Below, one piece after another: positions 40,808 through 50,595 of a stretch of 64,000 bases of DNA; the stretch's first letter is position 1, and each line of letters begins with the position of its first letter. The position numbers and the translations under genes were made by a program. Origin of the DNA: Pseudomonadota bacterium (GTDB lineage Bacteria; Pseudomonadota; Gammaproteobacteria; Burkholderiales; Rhodocyclaceae); contig JAGTRT010000004.1 of the NCBI GenBank assembly GCA_018261895.1, positions 1 to 64,000 of the forward strand, given 5' to 3'. Below the pieces are notes generated by a model that saw only the letters and a program-made list of their open reading frames with translations, did no database searches and had not been told where the DNA came from.

Positions 40808-42280
40808 ATGGACGACCTTGCCAGGCTAGAAGAGCTCCTGCTCCAGAAACAGGGGCTGGTCATCATCAATTCCCACGAGGAGCAGCGCATCCTGGCGATG
40901 CTCGACCGCTTCGCCCTGCTCAACGGGCGCAGCGTGACGACGTGGAGCGTCACCGCGGGACTGCGCGAAGGCAGCACGCGCAAGCCGGTCTACAACACCG
41001 AGGAAATCCCCGACGCGCTGCGGCACGTCATGACCTCGCCCAACAATTCGATCTACGTCTTCTTCGACGCCCACCATTTCCTCGCCGACCCGACGGTCAT
41101 TCGCCTGGTGAAGGACATCATGGCCATGGATTCCGGGCGCATGATGGTCATGATCACGCCCGACTTCGAGTTGCCCGACGACCTGAAAAAAGTAGCGGCC
41201 GTGCTAGAACCCAAATTGCCGAGCCGCGAACGGGTTTTCGCCATCCTCAAGGAAGAAGCCGGGAAATGGGCCGATCAATCCGGCCAGAAGGTCGCCGCCT
41301 CGCGCGAGTCGATCAGCCTGATGACGCAGCACCTGAGCGGCCTGACCGAAAGCGATGTACGCAAGCTGTGCCGCATGTCGATCCATGACGACGGCGCCGT
41401 GACGGCCGCCGACATCAATCGCGTGCTGCGCCACAAGCACCAGATGATGGAATCCGCCGAACTGCTCACGCTGGAAACCGAGGTGCCGACGCTGGATGAA
41501 ATCGGCGGCCTGAGCCGCCTCAAGCAGTGGCTAAAGATTCGCCGCGAGGTCTTCATCTCGCCGGACAACGCGCCCGGCCTGCCGCCGCCCAAGGGCGTCC
41601 TGCTCCTCGGCGTGCAGGGTGCCGGCAAGAGCCTGGCCGCCAAATGCGTCGCCGGTTCCTGGCAACTGCCGCTGTTCCGCCTCGATTTCGGGCAGTTGTA
41701 CGGCAAATTCCACGGCGAAAGCGAAACCAACCTGCGCAACGCGCTGAACATCGCCCGCACCATCGCGCCCTGCGTGCTGTGGATGGACGAAATCGAAAAA
41801 GGCCTGGCCACCGACAGCGGCGACGGCGATGGCGGCGTCTCGCGGCGCATGCTCGCCACCCTGCTGACCTGGATGAACGAGCGCGAAGAACCCGTGTTCA
41901 TCGTCGCCACGGCCAACGACATCAGCTCGCTGCCGCCCGAATTGCTGCGCAAGGGGCGCTTCGACGAAATCTTCTTTGTCGACCTGCCCGACGACGCTGC
42001 CCGGTGCCAGATCTTCGGCATCCACCTGGCCAAGCGCAAGCTCGACCTGGCCGCCTTCTCCGTCGAACGCCTGGCCGAACTGGCCGACGGCTACTCCGGC
42101 GCCGAAATCGAGCAGGCCATCATCTCCGCCGCCTACGCCGGCCATGCCGAAAAGCGCGGCATCAACCAGGCCGACATCGAAAACGCCATCACCCAGACGC
42201 AACCCCTGTCCGTCGTCATGGCCGAGCAGATCGCCGCCCTGCGCGCCTGGGCCGGCAGCCGCACCGTACCCGCTAACTAA
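40808..42280 (+). CDS. Ycf46-like AAA+ ATPase
   Basis: A 490-residue AAA protein. The N-terminal 200 residues form a degenerate ATPase-like domain typical of cyanobacterial Ycf46. The second half is a full AAA module: Walker A GVQGAGKS (about 273-280), Walker B VLWMDEIEKG, sensor 1 VATANDISSLP, arginine finger region LLRKGRFDEIFF, and sensor 2 SGAEIEQAI. Ycf46 has been tied to inorganic-carbon responses in cyanobacteria; its role in proteobacteria is unknown. A small membrane protein follows 15 bases later. Confidence 0.82.
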   Translation: MDDLARLEELLLQKQGLVIINSHEEQRILAMLDRFALLNGRSVTTWSVTAGLREGSTRKPVYNTEEIPDALRHVMTSPNNSIYVFFDAHHFLADPTVIRLVKDIMAMDSGRMMVMITPDFELPDDLKKVAAVLEPKLPSRERVFAILKEEAGKWADQSGQKVAASRESISLMTQHLSGLTESDVRKLCRMSIHDDGAVTAADINRVLRHKHQMMESAELLTLETEVPTLDEIGGLSRLKQWLKIRREVFISPDNAPGLPPPKGVLLLGVQGAGKSLAAKCVAGSWQLPLFRLDFGQLYGKFHGESETNLRNALNIARTIAPCVLWMDEIEKGLATDSGDGDGGVSRRMLATLLTWMNEREEPVFIVATANDISSLPPELLRKGRFDEIFFVDLPDDAARCQIFGIHLAKRKLDLAAFSVERLAELADGYSGAEIEQAIISAAYAGHAEKRGINQADIENAITQTQPLSVVMAEQIAALRAWAGSRTVPAN

Positions 42281-42295
42281 TCCAGCGAGGAAACC

Positions 42296-42526
42296 ATGCT
42301 GCAGAAAACCCTGATCCTGCTCTTCGGCCTGATCTTCATCGTTCTCGGCGTGCGCAGCATCGTGACCCGTGAAGCCAACTTTTCAGTCAATCTCTGGGGA
42401 AACCGGGATCGTCACGGGCACGGCGACGTCGAGCACTTCGTCGAGGGATTTCCCGCCATCCTCATCGGCCTGTTCGAAATCGGCTTCGGCATTTACATCC
42501 TGATCTACCGCCATACGCCTTGGTAG
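42296..42526 (+). CDS. Small membrane protein of unknown function
   Basis: A 76-residue protein with two hydrophobic helices (about 5-21 and 52-70) joined by a polar loop rich in His/Arg/Asp (WGNRDRHGHGDVEHF). GAGGAAA precedes the ATG. It is probably cotranscribed with the Ycf46-like ATPase. I do not recognise a family. Confidence 0.65.
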   Translation: MLQKTLILLFGLIFIVLGVRSIVTREANFSVNLWGNRDRHGHGDVEHFVEGFPAILIGLFEIGFGIYILIYRHTPW

Positions 42527-42681
42527 CGGAACCAAAAGCGCGGTTTCCTCAACTCCAGCCCCTCCGGATTGGTATGAATGGACTATTGCAATTATCCGAA
42601 TTTCATGGAACATAGCTCCCATTCATCATTCATATTCTGTGCTTCACAAGGGCTAAAAAAGCACTTCCGTTGGGGATAACA

Positions 42682-43782
42682 ATGAACACCATCAGCAAAC
42701 GTAAACTTGCAACACATGGCATGATTCCAGTGTGCCTATCCGCTTTTTTCCTTGCATGCGGACCAGCCCATGCAGGTTTCGCAGACACCAACACAACTGT
42801 GTATTTGACTGCTGACGAATATTCCGGCGGAGTTTTGCACACAGAGCATGACTCAGTGATTCCTGGTTCAATTGCCCAGACATTCGGTGCTCCAAGTGTC
42901 ACATCGGGCAATCTGTTCAACTGGTCCGCAACCAACGTCGGGGCACACAGTGCCTTTGCCATGACCGAGCCATCTATGCAAACCCTGCGCTCATCGGTCG
43001 CGGTGTCGTCAAGTGGTGGAACTGAATACAACGCCATCCTGAAAAGTGCCTACAACGGACATTTGATCACCGTAGGCGCCGGAACGTCGGGGCTCAATGC
43101 GGGCGATCCCATAACGCTGAATTTCACGCTACATCTCGATGGGACGATGGTTGTGGGCAATTCGCACTATCCAGTCGGGGTTGGCCATATATTTCCCAAT
43201 ACCTATGGATATGCAGCTGCAACATCTGCCACGATGGACTACAAGGTTTTCGCAGACGGGCAAGACACTCCGACGGTTGCATTTCATTACCAGGGCGATG
43301 CGACCTACGGTTATTACACCGAACCTGCATACGACGTTCGCACTGACACCTATTCGTCATTCGGTCGCTATTCAACGGACGGGGCTTCGACATGGACCGA
43401 TCTGGCAAGCAACGAAAGTTACGACAAAACCATATCTCCGGTTCCTCTTGTTGAGGTTCCAGGCAGCCCGTCCAGCATGCGGATTCACACCATCAACACT
43501 GGGCCGATTGTTCTCTCGATGGACAGCCATGTTGGCGACACGCTCATGCTCATGGGCAGCCTCGTCACAGAAGCCAGAGCAAATGGGTTTTTGCGAATGA
43601 CTGCTTTGAGCGATTTCGGCTCAACGTTCGATGCAGAGGTAACCTCTTCTACCCCTGGCATCCAAATTCTGGGACTTCAAGCTGGCATTGCCCCCGTTCC
43701 TGAAGCATCTACTTACGCCATGTTCCTTGCCGGTCTCGGCCTCATCGGCTTCGTCGCACGTCGACGTCGAACTGATAATTGA
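42682..43782 (+). CDS. PEP-CTERM sorting-domain protein
   Basis: A 366-residue exported protein of unknown function. The signal peptide (about residues 1-31) ends CGPAHAG. The C-terminus is a textbook PEP-CTERM signal: VPEAST, a hydrophobic helix (YAMFLAGLGLIGFVA) and RRRR. Such proteins are processed by an exosortase and often belong to the extracellular matrix. The central part is Ser/Thr/Gly-rich and likely beta-structured. ATG at 42682 follows TTGGGG. The exosortase is not in the window. Confidence 0.88.
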   Translation: MNTISKRKLATHGMIPVCLSAFFLACGPAHAGFADTNTTVYLTADEYSGGVLHTEHDSVIPGSIAQTFGAPSVTSGNLFNWSATNVGAHSAFAMTEPSMQTLRSSVAVSSSGGTEYNAILKSAYNGHLITVGAGTSGLNAGDPITLNFTLHLDGTMVVGNSHYPVGVGHIFPNTYGYAAATSATMDYKVFADGQDTPTVAFHYQGDATYGYYTEPAYDVRTDTYSSFGRYSTDGASTWTDLASNESYDKTISPVPLVEVPGSPSSMRIHTINTGPIVLSMDSHVGDTLMLMGSLVTEARANGFLRMTALSDFGSTFDAEVTSSTPGIQILGLQAGIAPVPEASTYAMFLAGLGLIGFVARRRRTDN

Positions 43783-43827
43783 GACACAACCAAACTCTAA
43801 ACGTACCAAGCATCAATCGGTTCACGC

Positions 43828-43868
43828 CAAACAGACCACAGTATTGAAAATGCGTGGTCTGTTTTGCT
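43828..43868 (+). terminator. Terminator after the PEP-CTERM gene
   Basis: AAACAGACCAC and GTGGTCTGTTT form an 11-bp stem with a 15-base loop, followed by TGCTTTT. Confidence 0.7.
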
Positions 43869-44004
43869 TTTCCTAGTCCCATTAAACGCTTTCGTGCCGC
43901 AGCGTGAGCAAGGATCGCTATTTCACTAGCCAGAATTGCCTTCAACACCACTTCCCGCTAACGTGCGCGCTGGTCCGTTTTCAACCTCACAGGAAAGTCC
44001 CGCC

Positions 44005-44412
44005 ATGCAGAAACTCCCAGTTGCCAGCGCCGCCCTGCTCCTCGCCCTGGCCTTACCGGCCGTTGCCGCCGAACCGAACGAAGTCGTCACCGATTCCGGC
44101 ATCGGCATCACGATGCTCAAGGAAGGCAGCGGCGCCAGCCCGAAGGCCAGCGACACGGTCAGGGTGCACTATCGCGGCACGCTGACCAACGGCCAGGAAT
44201 TCGACAGTTCGTACAAGCGCAACGAACCGGCGGCTTTCCCGCTCAACCGCGTCATTCCGTGCTGGACCGAAGGCGTCCAGAAAATCAAGGTCGGCGGCAA
44301 GGCCAAGCTCGTCTGCCCGCCCAACCTGGCTTACGGCAGCCGTGGCGTGCCGGGCATTCCACCCAATTCGACGCTGATTTTCGAAGTCGAGCTGCTCGAC
44401 ATCGCGAAGTAA
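44005..44412 (+). CDS. Periplasmic FKBP-type peptidyl-prolyl isomerase
   Basis: A 135-residue protein. A signal peptide (MQKLPVASAALLLALALPAVAA) is followed by one FKBP domain: DTVRVHYRGTLTNGQEFDSS, NRVIPCWTEGVQKIKVGGKA, PPNLAYGSRGVPGIPPNSTL and IFEVELLDI. It would speed proline isomerisation in exported proteins. ATG at 44005 has AGGAAAG upstream; the in-frame extension to 43936 would bury the signal peptide. A terminator follows. Confidence 0.92.
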   Translation: MQKLPVASAALLLALALPAVAAEPNEVVTDSGIGITMLKEGSGASPKASDTVRVHYRGTLTNGQEFDSSYKRNEPAAFPLNRVIPCWTEGVQKIKVGGKAKLVCPPNLAYGSRGVPGIPPNSTLIFEVELLDIAK

Positions 44413-44417
44413 GACTT

Positions 44418-44441
44418 AAGCCGGCCGACGCCGGCTTTTTT
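44418..44441 (+). terminator. Rho-independent terminator after the FKBP gene
   Basis: AAGCCGG-CCGACG-CCGGCTT then TTTT. It overlaps the stop region of the convergent DsbA-like gene. Confidence 0.82.
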
Positions 44442-45090
44442 ACGGCCGTCGATCCGCCAGCGCGCGCTGGATGGCCGACGCAAGGACGGCCGGATCTTCG
44501 GCGCCGATCACGACCAGCCGACCATCGATGATGAAGGTCGGCACCTGCCGGATGCCGGCCTGGCGACCCTCCGCTTCCATCGCGCGCACGGCATCGACGT
44601 CCTGGCTCGACGCGAGATAGGCGGCCACTTCCTCGCCGGGATAGCCACATTCGACGGCAACCTGCAGCAACAGGGCCACATCGCCGACATGCTCGCCGCG
44701 CTGGAACTGGCCGATGAACAGGCGCTCGACCAGCGGACGGGCATCGCCGCGCTGCTGCGCCCAATGGATCAGCCGGTGGGCCTGCAGGGTGTTGGCGCGG
44801 ACCTCGATTTTCTCGAAGGCGTATTCAACGCCCCACGGCCGACCAGCGGCGCGGACCCGCTCGAACAAGGCATCGACCGCCGCCGGACCGCCAAATTTCT
44901 TTTCCAGAAACGGCCGGTAGGGCTCGCCTTCAGGCGGCGTGTCGGGATTCAGGAAGAACGGGCGCCAGCGCTTGACGCAGTCGAAGTCCGGCAATTCACG
45001 ACGCACCTCGGCGATGGCGGCATCCAGACGGCGCAGCCCGATGAAACACCACGGGCAAACAAGGTCGGAGACGATTTCGATGGTCAGCAT
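44440..45090 (-). CDS. FrnE-like DsbA-family oxidoreductase
   Basis: A 216-residue thioredoxin-fold protein with CPWC at about residues 12-15 (VSDLVCPWCFIG) and the cis-Pro loop GIRQVPTFIIDGRLVV near the C-terminus. The inserted helical domain is typical of FrnE/2-hydroxychromene-carboxylate-isomerase relatives. It has no signal peptide, so it is cytoplasmic. The ATG at 45090 has GGAAC upstream; other in-frame ATGs lie 3 and 4 codons earlier. Confidence 0.85.
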   Translation of the reverse strand: MLTIEIVSDLVCPWCFIGLRRLDAAIAEVRRELPDFDCVKRWRPFFLNPDTPPEGEPYRPFLEKKFGGPAAVDALFERVRAAGRPWGVEYAFEKIEVRANTLQAHRLIHWAQQRGDARPLVERLFIGQFQRGEHVGDVALLLQVAVECGYPGEEVAAYLASSQDVDAVRAMEAEGRQAGIRQVPTFIIDGRLVVIGAEDPAVLASAIQRALADRRP

Positions 45091-45221
45091 GCGTTCCATC
45101 ATAGCCGCGTTTGGCAAAAACAGGCGAATGAGCCTGCCAGCCTAACTTTCCGCCTATGGCGCTTGCATAATTCGGAGCCTATACTGAAACAGATAGGCAA
45201 GAATGAGCGGGCGGAGGAATC

Positions 45222-47603
45222 GTGTTTTCCTTATCGATCAATGGCATCTCGAACAGGCCTGGCCTGCACACGGCGCTCCTCGGCGCCTTGCTGTGCTGTG
45301 CCTCGGCCATGGCCGGGGACGCAGCGGAGCCCGCGCCGACGTCATCGATTGCGGTCGTCCTGAACGACACCCCGCTCTACCTGCAATATGCCGGCATCAG
45401 CCTGCTCACGCTGATCGTCATGGGCCTTGCCCTGCTCGCCTGGAACCGCATGCTGCACTGCCGGGTCCGCGCCAGCACGGCCAACCTGAAAAAGACGCTC
45501 GACTCGCTGAAGGCCGCCCAGGAGGAAACCCGGGCCGCCAACGAGCGCCTGGCAGCCACGCTCGAAGCCATTCCCGACCTGCTCCTCGAAATCCGCGAGG
45601 ATGGCCTGGTACTCGACGCCCGGACGACCCGAAGCTCGCCGATCACCCGGGCTCCGGCCGAGCTCATCGGGCGCAACTACCATGACTTCCTGCCGCCCGA
45701 AGCGGCAAAGACCGTCGACGAGTCCTTTGCCGTCGCGCTGGAAGACGGCAGCGACTACGGCCGCATGTTCTCCTTCATGGAGCACCATGCGCTGCACTGG
45801 CTGGAGTTCTCGGTCGCCCGGAAAATCAGCCCGGACCATGTCCTGTCATCCTTCATCGTCATTTCGCGCGACGTGACCGAGCGTGTCCTGGCCGAGCAGA
45901 CGAGCCGGATGGCCAACCGCGCCTTGCGCCTGGTCTCCGACTGCAATATCGCGCTGTTCCGCGCCGAGGATGAACAACAGCTGCTCGAAGAGGTCTGTCA
46001 CCAGCTCTGCGAATCCGGCGACTACCTCATGGCCTGGGTCGGCTACGCCATGGATGATGCTAACAAAACGGTGTTTCCCTTCGCCCACTGGGGCTTCGAG
46101 GAAGGTTACCTCGACAATATCCGCATCTCGTGGAGCGAAACCTCGCCGCTCGGCCAGGGGCCGACCGGGCTCGCCATCCGGACGAAAGTCACCCAGGTCA
46201 ACAACGACTTCCTCAACAATCCGAAGATGGCGCCCTGGCGGGATCGGGCCATCACCTGCGGCTACCAGTCGAGCATTGCCCTGCCGCTGATCGGCAAGAA
46301 CCGGGTGCTCGGCGCACTGATGATCTACTCGTCGTCACCCGATGCCTTCGTGCCCGATGAAGTCGAACTGCTCGAAGAACTGGCCCACAACCTCGGCTAC
46401 GGCATCACCACCATCGACGAACGCCAGCGCCGCCAGCAAGCGGAATCGGCGACGCAGGCCAAGAGCGAGTTCCTGGCCAACATGAGCCATGAGATCCGGA
46501 CGCCGCTCAATGCCATCATCGGGCTGACCTATCTGCTGCGAAAGAAGGCAGCCACCAACGACCAGATCGACAAACTGGAAAAAATCAGCCGCTCGGGCGA
46601 ACACCTGCTGGCCATCATCAACGACATTCTCGATTTCTCGAAAATCGAGGCCGGCCACCTCATCCTGGAAAAGCGCGAGGTCGACCTGCGCAGCCTGGCC
46701 AGCAACATCGTCTCGATGCTCTCCGAGACCGCGCGCCTCAAGGGAATCCAGCTCAGGGTCGAACTCGACGAACTGCCGCGCGACGTCTATGGCGACATCA
46801 CCCGGCTCACCCAGGCCTTCCTGAACCTGGCCAACAATGCCGTCAAATTCACGGATCGCGGCTCCGTCACGCTGCGTACGCTGAAACTGGCAGAAAATCA
46901 GGATTCGATCTGGGTGCGCTTCGAAGTCATCGACACCGGCATGGGCATCTCGCCCGATGTGCTGTCCCGGCTGTTTACCCCGTTCCAGCAAGCCGACAGC
47001 TCGACAACCCGGCAGTTTGGCGGCACCGGCCTGGGCCTGGCCATTACCCGGCGACTGGCCGAACTGATGGGCGGCGAAGCCGGCGCCGACAGCGCACCGG
47101 GCCGGGGCAGCACCTTCTGGTTCAGCGCCTGCCTGGACCGGGGCTCGCCGCTGGGCCAGGTGTCACCTGCTGTCCAGCATGGCGAATCGCCCGAAACCGT
47201 CCTTGCCCATTCGTATGCGGGAACGCGGCTGCTGCTGGTCGAAGACGACGAGATCAATCAGGAAGTCGGCCAGGAATTGCTCAACGAAGTCGGCCTCAAG
47301 GTCGACATCGCCTGCGACGGCATGGAAGCCGTGGAAATCATGCGCGACGCGCAGCCCTGCCCGTACGCGCTGATCCTCATGGACATGCAGATGCCACGCA
47401 TGGACGGCCTGGAAGCGACGCGACGGATTCGCGCCCTGCCGAGCCGACCGACCCTGCCCATCCTCGCCATGACGGCCAACGCCTTCGGCGAGGATCAGGA
47501 TCGTTGCCTGGCAGCCGGCATGAACGACTTCGTGACCAAGCCCGTCGATCCCGACGTGCTCTACGCCACGCTGCTCAAGTGGCTGAGCACGCAGCCGGGC
47601 TGA
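45222..47603 (+). CDS. Hybrid sensor histidine kinase (PAS-GAF-HisKA-HATPase-REC)
   Basis: A 793-residue sensor. A signal-like N-terminus (about 13-31) and a second hydrophobic helix (about 53-75) leave only a short periplasmic loop. A PAS domain (about 108-225) and a GAF domain (about 240-400) precede the H-box [12 protein letters not shown] (His423). N-box [10 protein letters not shown]-box GGTGLGLAI and a receiver with Asp721 ([13 protein letters not shown]) follow. Sensing is probably cytoplasmic. Start is GTG with GGAGGAA upstream. It is convergent with the peptidase gene (1-base gap). Confidence 0.92.
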   Translation: MFSLSINGISNRPGLHTALLGALLCCASAMAGDAAEPAPTSSIAVVLNDTPLYLQYAGISLLTLIVMGLALLAWNRMLHCRVRASTANLKKTLDSLKAAQEETRAANERLAATLEAIPDLLLEIREDGLVLDARTTRSSPITRAPAELIGRNYHDFLPPEAAKTVDESFAVALEDGSDYGRMFSFMEHHALHWLEFSVARKISPDHVLSSFIVISRDVTERVLAEQTSRMANRALRLVSDCNIALFRAEDEQQLLEEVCHQLCESGDYLMAWVGYAMDDANKTVFPFAHWGFEEGYLDNIRISWSETSPLGQGPTGLAIRTKVTQVNNDFLNNPKMAPWRDRAITCGYQSSIALPLIGKNRVLGALMIYSSSPDAFVPDEVELLEELAHNLGYGITTIDERQRRQQAESATQAKSEFLANMSHEIRTPLNAIIGLTYLLRKKAATNDQIDKLEKISRSGEHLLAIINDILDFSKIEAGHLILEKREVDLRSLASNIVSMLSETARLKGIQLRVELDELPRDVYGDITRLTQAFLNLANNAVKFTDRGSVTLRTLKLAENQDSIWVRFEVIDTGMGISPDVLSRLFTPFQQADSSTTRQFGGTGLGLAITRRLAELMGGEAGADSAPGRGSTFWFSACLDRGSPLGQVSPAVQHGESPETVLAHSYAGTRLLLVEDDEINQEVGQELLNEVGLKVDIACDGMEAVEIMRDAQPCPYALILMDMQMPRMDGLEATRRIRALPSRPTLPILAMTANAFGEDQDRCLAAGMNDFVTKPVDPDVLYATLLKWLSTQPG

Positions 47604-47604
47604 C

Positions 47605-48522
47605 TCAAACCTCTTCGCAGGCGGCGATCCAGCCCAGCGCCTTGACGCAGGCGCGCGCCATGGCCGGCGTCAGCACATCGTGGCCGCCATCAGGCACCGG
47701 CACCCAGGTCGCATCGGGCCAGGCGCGGTGCAATTGCTCGGCAGCCACCGGCGGGCAGACGGGATCGGCCAGCCCCTGGACGATGACGGCAGGCAGGTGG
47801 CGAATGCGATCGATGCCGGCCAGCAATTGCCCGGGCACGAGGAAACAGTCGCGGCTCAGGTAATGCATCTGGATGCGCGCCCTGGCCAGTTGAATGGCAT
47901 CGGGCTCGGCCGGCAGCGGTGGCTTGCCGATCAGCTTGCGCTGGTAGTTGAGCCAGATGCGGGCAGCAAGGCTGGCCGTCTGGGCGTTCTCACCGAGGAT
48001 GCGCCGCGCGAAGGCGGCCAGCGGGTCATCCTGCTCGTCGGCCGGCAACAGACTGCCCAGGCCGCTCGCGTAGGCCACGATCTCCTCGCGCGAACCGAGG
48101 AAGATGCTGTGCAAGACCAGCCCATGGACACTTTCCGGGAAGATCTGGGCGTAGGCCAGCCCAAGCAGGCTGCCCCACGAACCGCCGAAAACGATCCAGC
48201 CGGGAATGCCCAGCGCCTCGCGCACGTAGTCGAGATCGGCCACCAGGTCGAGCGTCGTGTTCGCCTCCAGTTCGCCGCTCGGCAGGCTGCGCCCCGCCCC
48301 GCGCTGGTCGACCAGGACCACGCGGAAGACGGCCGGATCGAACAGCCGGCGATGTTCCAGCAGACAACCGCCCCCCGGACCGCCGTGCAGGAAGAGGACG
48401 GGAATGCCGTCAATCGGGCCGCATTCCTCGACGTGCAGGATGTGCCCGTCGCCGACGGCCATCTGCCGGATGCAGCGCGCCCGGCATTCGGGATAAAGAT
48501 GATCGATCGGTTCGACTTTCAT
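47605..48522 (-). CDS. pip: Proline iminopeptidase
   Basis: A 305-residue alpha/beta hydrolase that removes N-terminal proline from peptides. HGGPGGG forms the oxyanion hole, DQRGAGRS is the family DQRG motif, GGSWGS carries the catalytic Ser, and VQGLADPVCPP and DGGHDV supply Asp and His. Length is normal. It starts 20 bases after the stop of the LuxR-type regulator on the same strand, so it may be the tail of that operon without sharing its function. Confidence 0.92.
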   Translation of the reverse strand: MKVEPIDHLYPECRARCIRQMAVGDGHILHVEECGPIDGIPVLFLHGGPGGGCLLEHRRLFDPAVFRVVLVDQRGAGRSLPSGELEANTTLDLVADLDYVREALGIPGWIVFGGSWGSLLGLAYAQIFPESVHGLVLHSIFLGSREEIVAYASGLGSLLPADEQDDPLAAFARRILGENAQTASLAARIWLNYQRKLIGKPPLPAEPDAIQLARARIQMHYLSRDCFLVPGQLLAGIDRIRHLPAVIVQGLADPVCPPVAAEQLHRAWPDATWVPVPDGGHDVLTPAMARACVKALGWIAACEEV

Positions 48523-48541
48523 TGGCCTCTCGCTGGTTGGC

Positions 48542-49189
48542 TCACGCCTCGATCAAACCGTTGCGCACGGCGACCAGCGTGAGCTCGGCGGCGTTCTGCA
48601 CGTTGAGCTTCTGCTTGATGTGGTAGAGGTGCGTGCCGACCGTGCTCGGGCTCAGGCAGAAATCCTCGGCTACGTCATTGACCGAGCGCCCCTCTGCCAG
48701 CTTCATGAAGACGGCCAGTTCCTTCTCGGTCAGCGTCTCGACCGGGCTGGCCGAGCCGGACAGCTGGGCCAGCGCGACGGCCTGCGCCAGTTCGGGGTCG
48801 AGGTAACGGCGGTCGCTCGCCACCTGGCCGACGGCGCGCAGGAATTCCTCCGGCGATGCCCGCTTGCACAGGTAGCCACGGGCGCCGAGGCGCAGGGCGC
48901 GCACCGGCACGATGTCGTCGTTGTGCGCCGAGAGCATCAGCACCCGGGCTTTGGCCTCCCAGGCAATGAGCCGTTCCAGGGCGGCGAGGCCGCCGATGCC
49001 GGGCATCGAGACATCCATCACGACGACATCCGGGCTGGTTTCGGCGTAGAGGCGGACGGCGCTTTCGCCGTTCTCGGCCTCGCCGACCACCGTGGCGCCC
49101 GCCCCTTCGAGCAGACAGCGGAAGCCGAGGCGAACCATGGCGTGGTCGTCGGCGAGCAGGATGCGCTTGCCTTGCAGTGGGTTGTTCAT
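48542..49189 (-). CDS. LuxR/NarL-type response regulator of the quinoprotein locus
   Basis: A 215-residue regulator. The receiver has LLADDH, phospho-acceptor Asp59 (VVVMDVSMPGIGG) and Lys109. A LuxR helix-turn-helix covers about 150-210 (LTEKELAVFMKLAEGRSVND, LSPSTVGTHLYHIKQKL). The start overlaps the kinase stop by 4 bases (ATGA, 49186-49189), so the two form a two-component pair. In pseudomonads similar LuxR-type regulators (ErbR/AgmR, PedR2) control PQQ alcohol dehydrogenases. A matching role here is inferred from position. Confidence 0.9.
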   Translation of the reverse strand: MNNPLQGKRILLADDHAMVRLGFRCLLEGAGATVVGEAENGESAVRLYAETSPDVVVMDVSMPGIGGLAALERLIAWEAKARVLMLSAHNDDIVPVRALRLGARGYLCKRASPEEFLRAVGQVASDRRYLDPELAQAVALAQLSGSASPVETLTEKELAVFMKLAEGRSVNDVAEDFCLSPSTVGTHLYHIKQKLNVQNAAELTLVAVRNGLIEA

Positions 49190-50595
49190 GCGTATGCCTC
49201 CGGGGATGCTTGCAGGAGAGAGTCGGGCAGGCAGGCGCGGATACAGAATCCGCCGCCGGCTGCCGTTTCGAATTCGAGATGGCCGCCCAGGGCGGCGATG
49301 CGTTCGCCCATGCCGGCCAGGCCGAGGCCGCAACCGCGCTGCGCCGAAGGCTGGGCGGAACGTCCGACGCCGTTGTCGGCCAGCGTCAGTTGCAGCCAGC
49401 CGGCGACACGGGTCACGGCGAGGTCGACCTGCGTCGCCCGGGCGTGGCGCACGACATTGGTCAGGCCTTCCTGGACGATGCGGACGACGGTCATGGCCAG
49501 GTCGTCGGCCACGGCTTGCTCGCCGATGACCAGGCGGCTGTTGAGGGCGATTTCCGGATGCTGCACCTGCCAGCCGGCGAGCTGGCGTTCGAGCGTGGCG
49601 GCCAGTGTGTTGCCGGCGGCTGGACGCAGGCGATGCAGGATGTTGCGCACGCCGTCCTGCATCTCGCCGGTGACGGCGACAATGCCCTGGGCCGGCACAT
49701 GCAGCGACGGTGCGTCGGCGGTGCGCTGGACGATGGCGCCGGCCAGCGCGCGCACGGCGGTAATGCCCTGGGCCAGCTCGTCGTGCAGTTCGCGGGCGAT
49801 GACGCGGCGCTCTTCCTCGAGCCGGGCGTGCATCTGGCGATCGACCTCGCGGGCGCTTTCGAGACGAACGTTCTCGTCCACCGCTTCGCCGAGGCGGTCG
49901 GCCATGCCGTTGAAGGCGCGCGAGATGCGGCCGAGTTCCGGCGTCGCGAAAACAGGCAGGCGGGTATCGAAACGGCCGCGACCGGTGCGGTCGAGGGCGC
50001 GCATGATCTCGGCGAGCGGACTCAGGGCCCGGCCCAGCGCCGTGCGGGTGGCGACGAAGAGCGCGGCGAGCAAGGCCACTGCCCAGCCGGCCATGGCCGC
50101 CAGATCGTCCCAGGCGTCGAGGATGGCGCGCGAATCGTCGGGGCGCAGGCTCAGGTTGTAGCCGTCGATGGCCAAGGTGCGCACCGGCAGGCCGCTGGCC
50201 AGCAGGTCGGCAAACCACGCCGGCGCTGCCCGGCCGGCCTTGTAGGTCGGCGCCGGCGAGCGGTAGATCGTTTCACCGGCGGCATTGCGGATGTCGAGTT
50301 CGTTGGCGCGCACCCGGCCGATGGCGCGGGCGACGCCGAGCAGACGTTCTCCCCTCGCAATCGGTGGCACATCCTGAATCTCGCCGATGACGGCCTTGAG
50401 CCATTGCTCGGATACCCGCGTCGCCGCCTCCACCTCTTCATGGATGGCGTTGCGCGTGGCGTGCAGCCAGAAACCGGCCATCACCAGCAACAGGCAGGCC
50501 GCCAACCCGGTGAGGACGAGGCCGACGCGGGTGTGCAGGCTCAACCGCAGGCTTGCACGGTCAACCGGAAAAAAGGGCCAAATTTGAAATGTCAC
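49186..50595 (-). CDS. NarX/UhpB-type sensor kinase with repeat-encoded N-terminus
   Basis: A 469-residue inner-membrane kinase. TM1 is at about 25-46 and TM2 at about 170-190, bracketing a periplasmic sensor of about 125 residues. HAMP follows, then HisKA_3 with ARELHDELAQGITAVRALAG and an ATPase end with ADNGVG and GLGLAGMGERI. The GTG start (50593-50595) overlaps the receptor stop as GTGA and has GGGGGAGG just upstream. The first residues after the start (TFQIWPFFPVDRA) are encoded by a 36-bp dispersed element. Confidence 0.88.
   Translation of the reverse strand: MTFQIWPFFPVDRASLRLSLHTRVGLVLTGLAACLLLVMAGFWLHATRNAIHEEVEAATRVSEQWLKAVIGEIQDVPPIARGERLLGVARAIGRVRANELDIRNAAGETIYRSPAPTYKAGRAAPAWFADLLASGLPVRTLAIDGYNLSLRPDDSRAILDAWDDLAAMAGWAVALLAALFVATRTALGRALSPLAEIMRALDRTGRGRFDTRLPVFATPELGRISRAFNGMADRLGEAVDENVRLESAREVDRQMHARLEEERRVIARELHDELAQGITAVRALAGAIVQRTADAPSLHVPAQGIVAVTGEMQDGVRNILHRLRPAAGNTLAATLERQLAGWQVQHPEIALNSRLVIGEQAVADDLAMTVVRIVQEGLTNVVRHARATQVDLAVTRVAGWLQLTLADNGVGRSAQPSAQRGCGLGLAGMGERIAALGGHLEFETAAGGGFCIRACLPDSLLQASPEAYA
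50556..50591 (+). repeat. 36-bp dispersed element, copy 15 (sub-type A), at the kinase start
   Basis: CACGGTCAACCGG, AAAAAAGGGCC, AAATTTGAAATG on the + strand. On the minus strand it is translated as the first residues of the kinase. Confidence 0.88.

Noticed and set aside
48542-50218. 558-codon frame joining kinase DNA to the response regulator
   Set aside because: Only the last 215 codons encode the regulator. The upstream part is the kinase gene read in the wrong frame, and the regulator has its own ATG overlapping the kinase stop.
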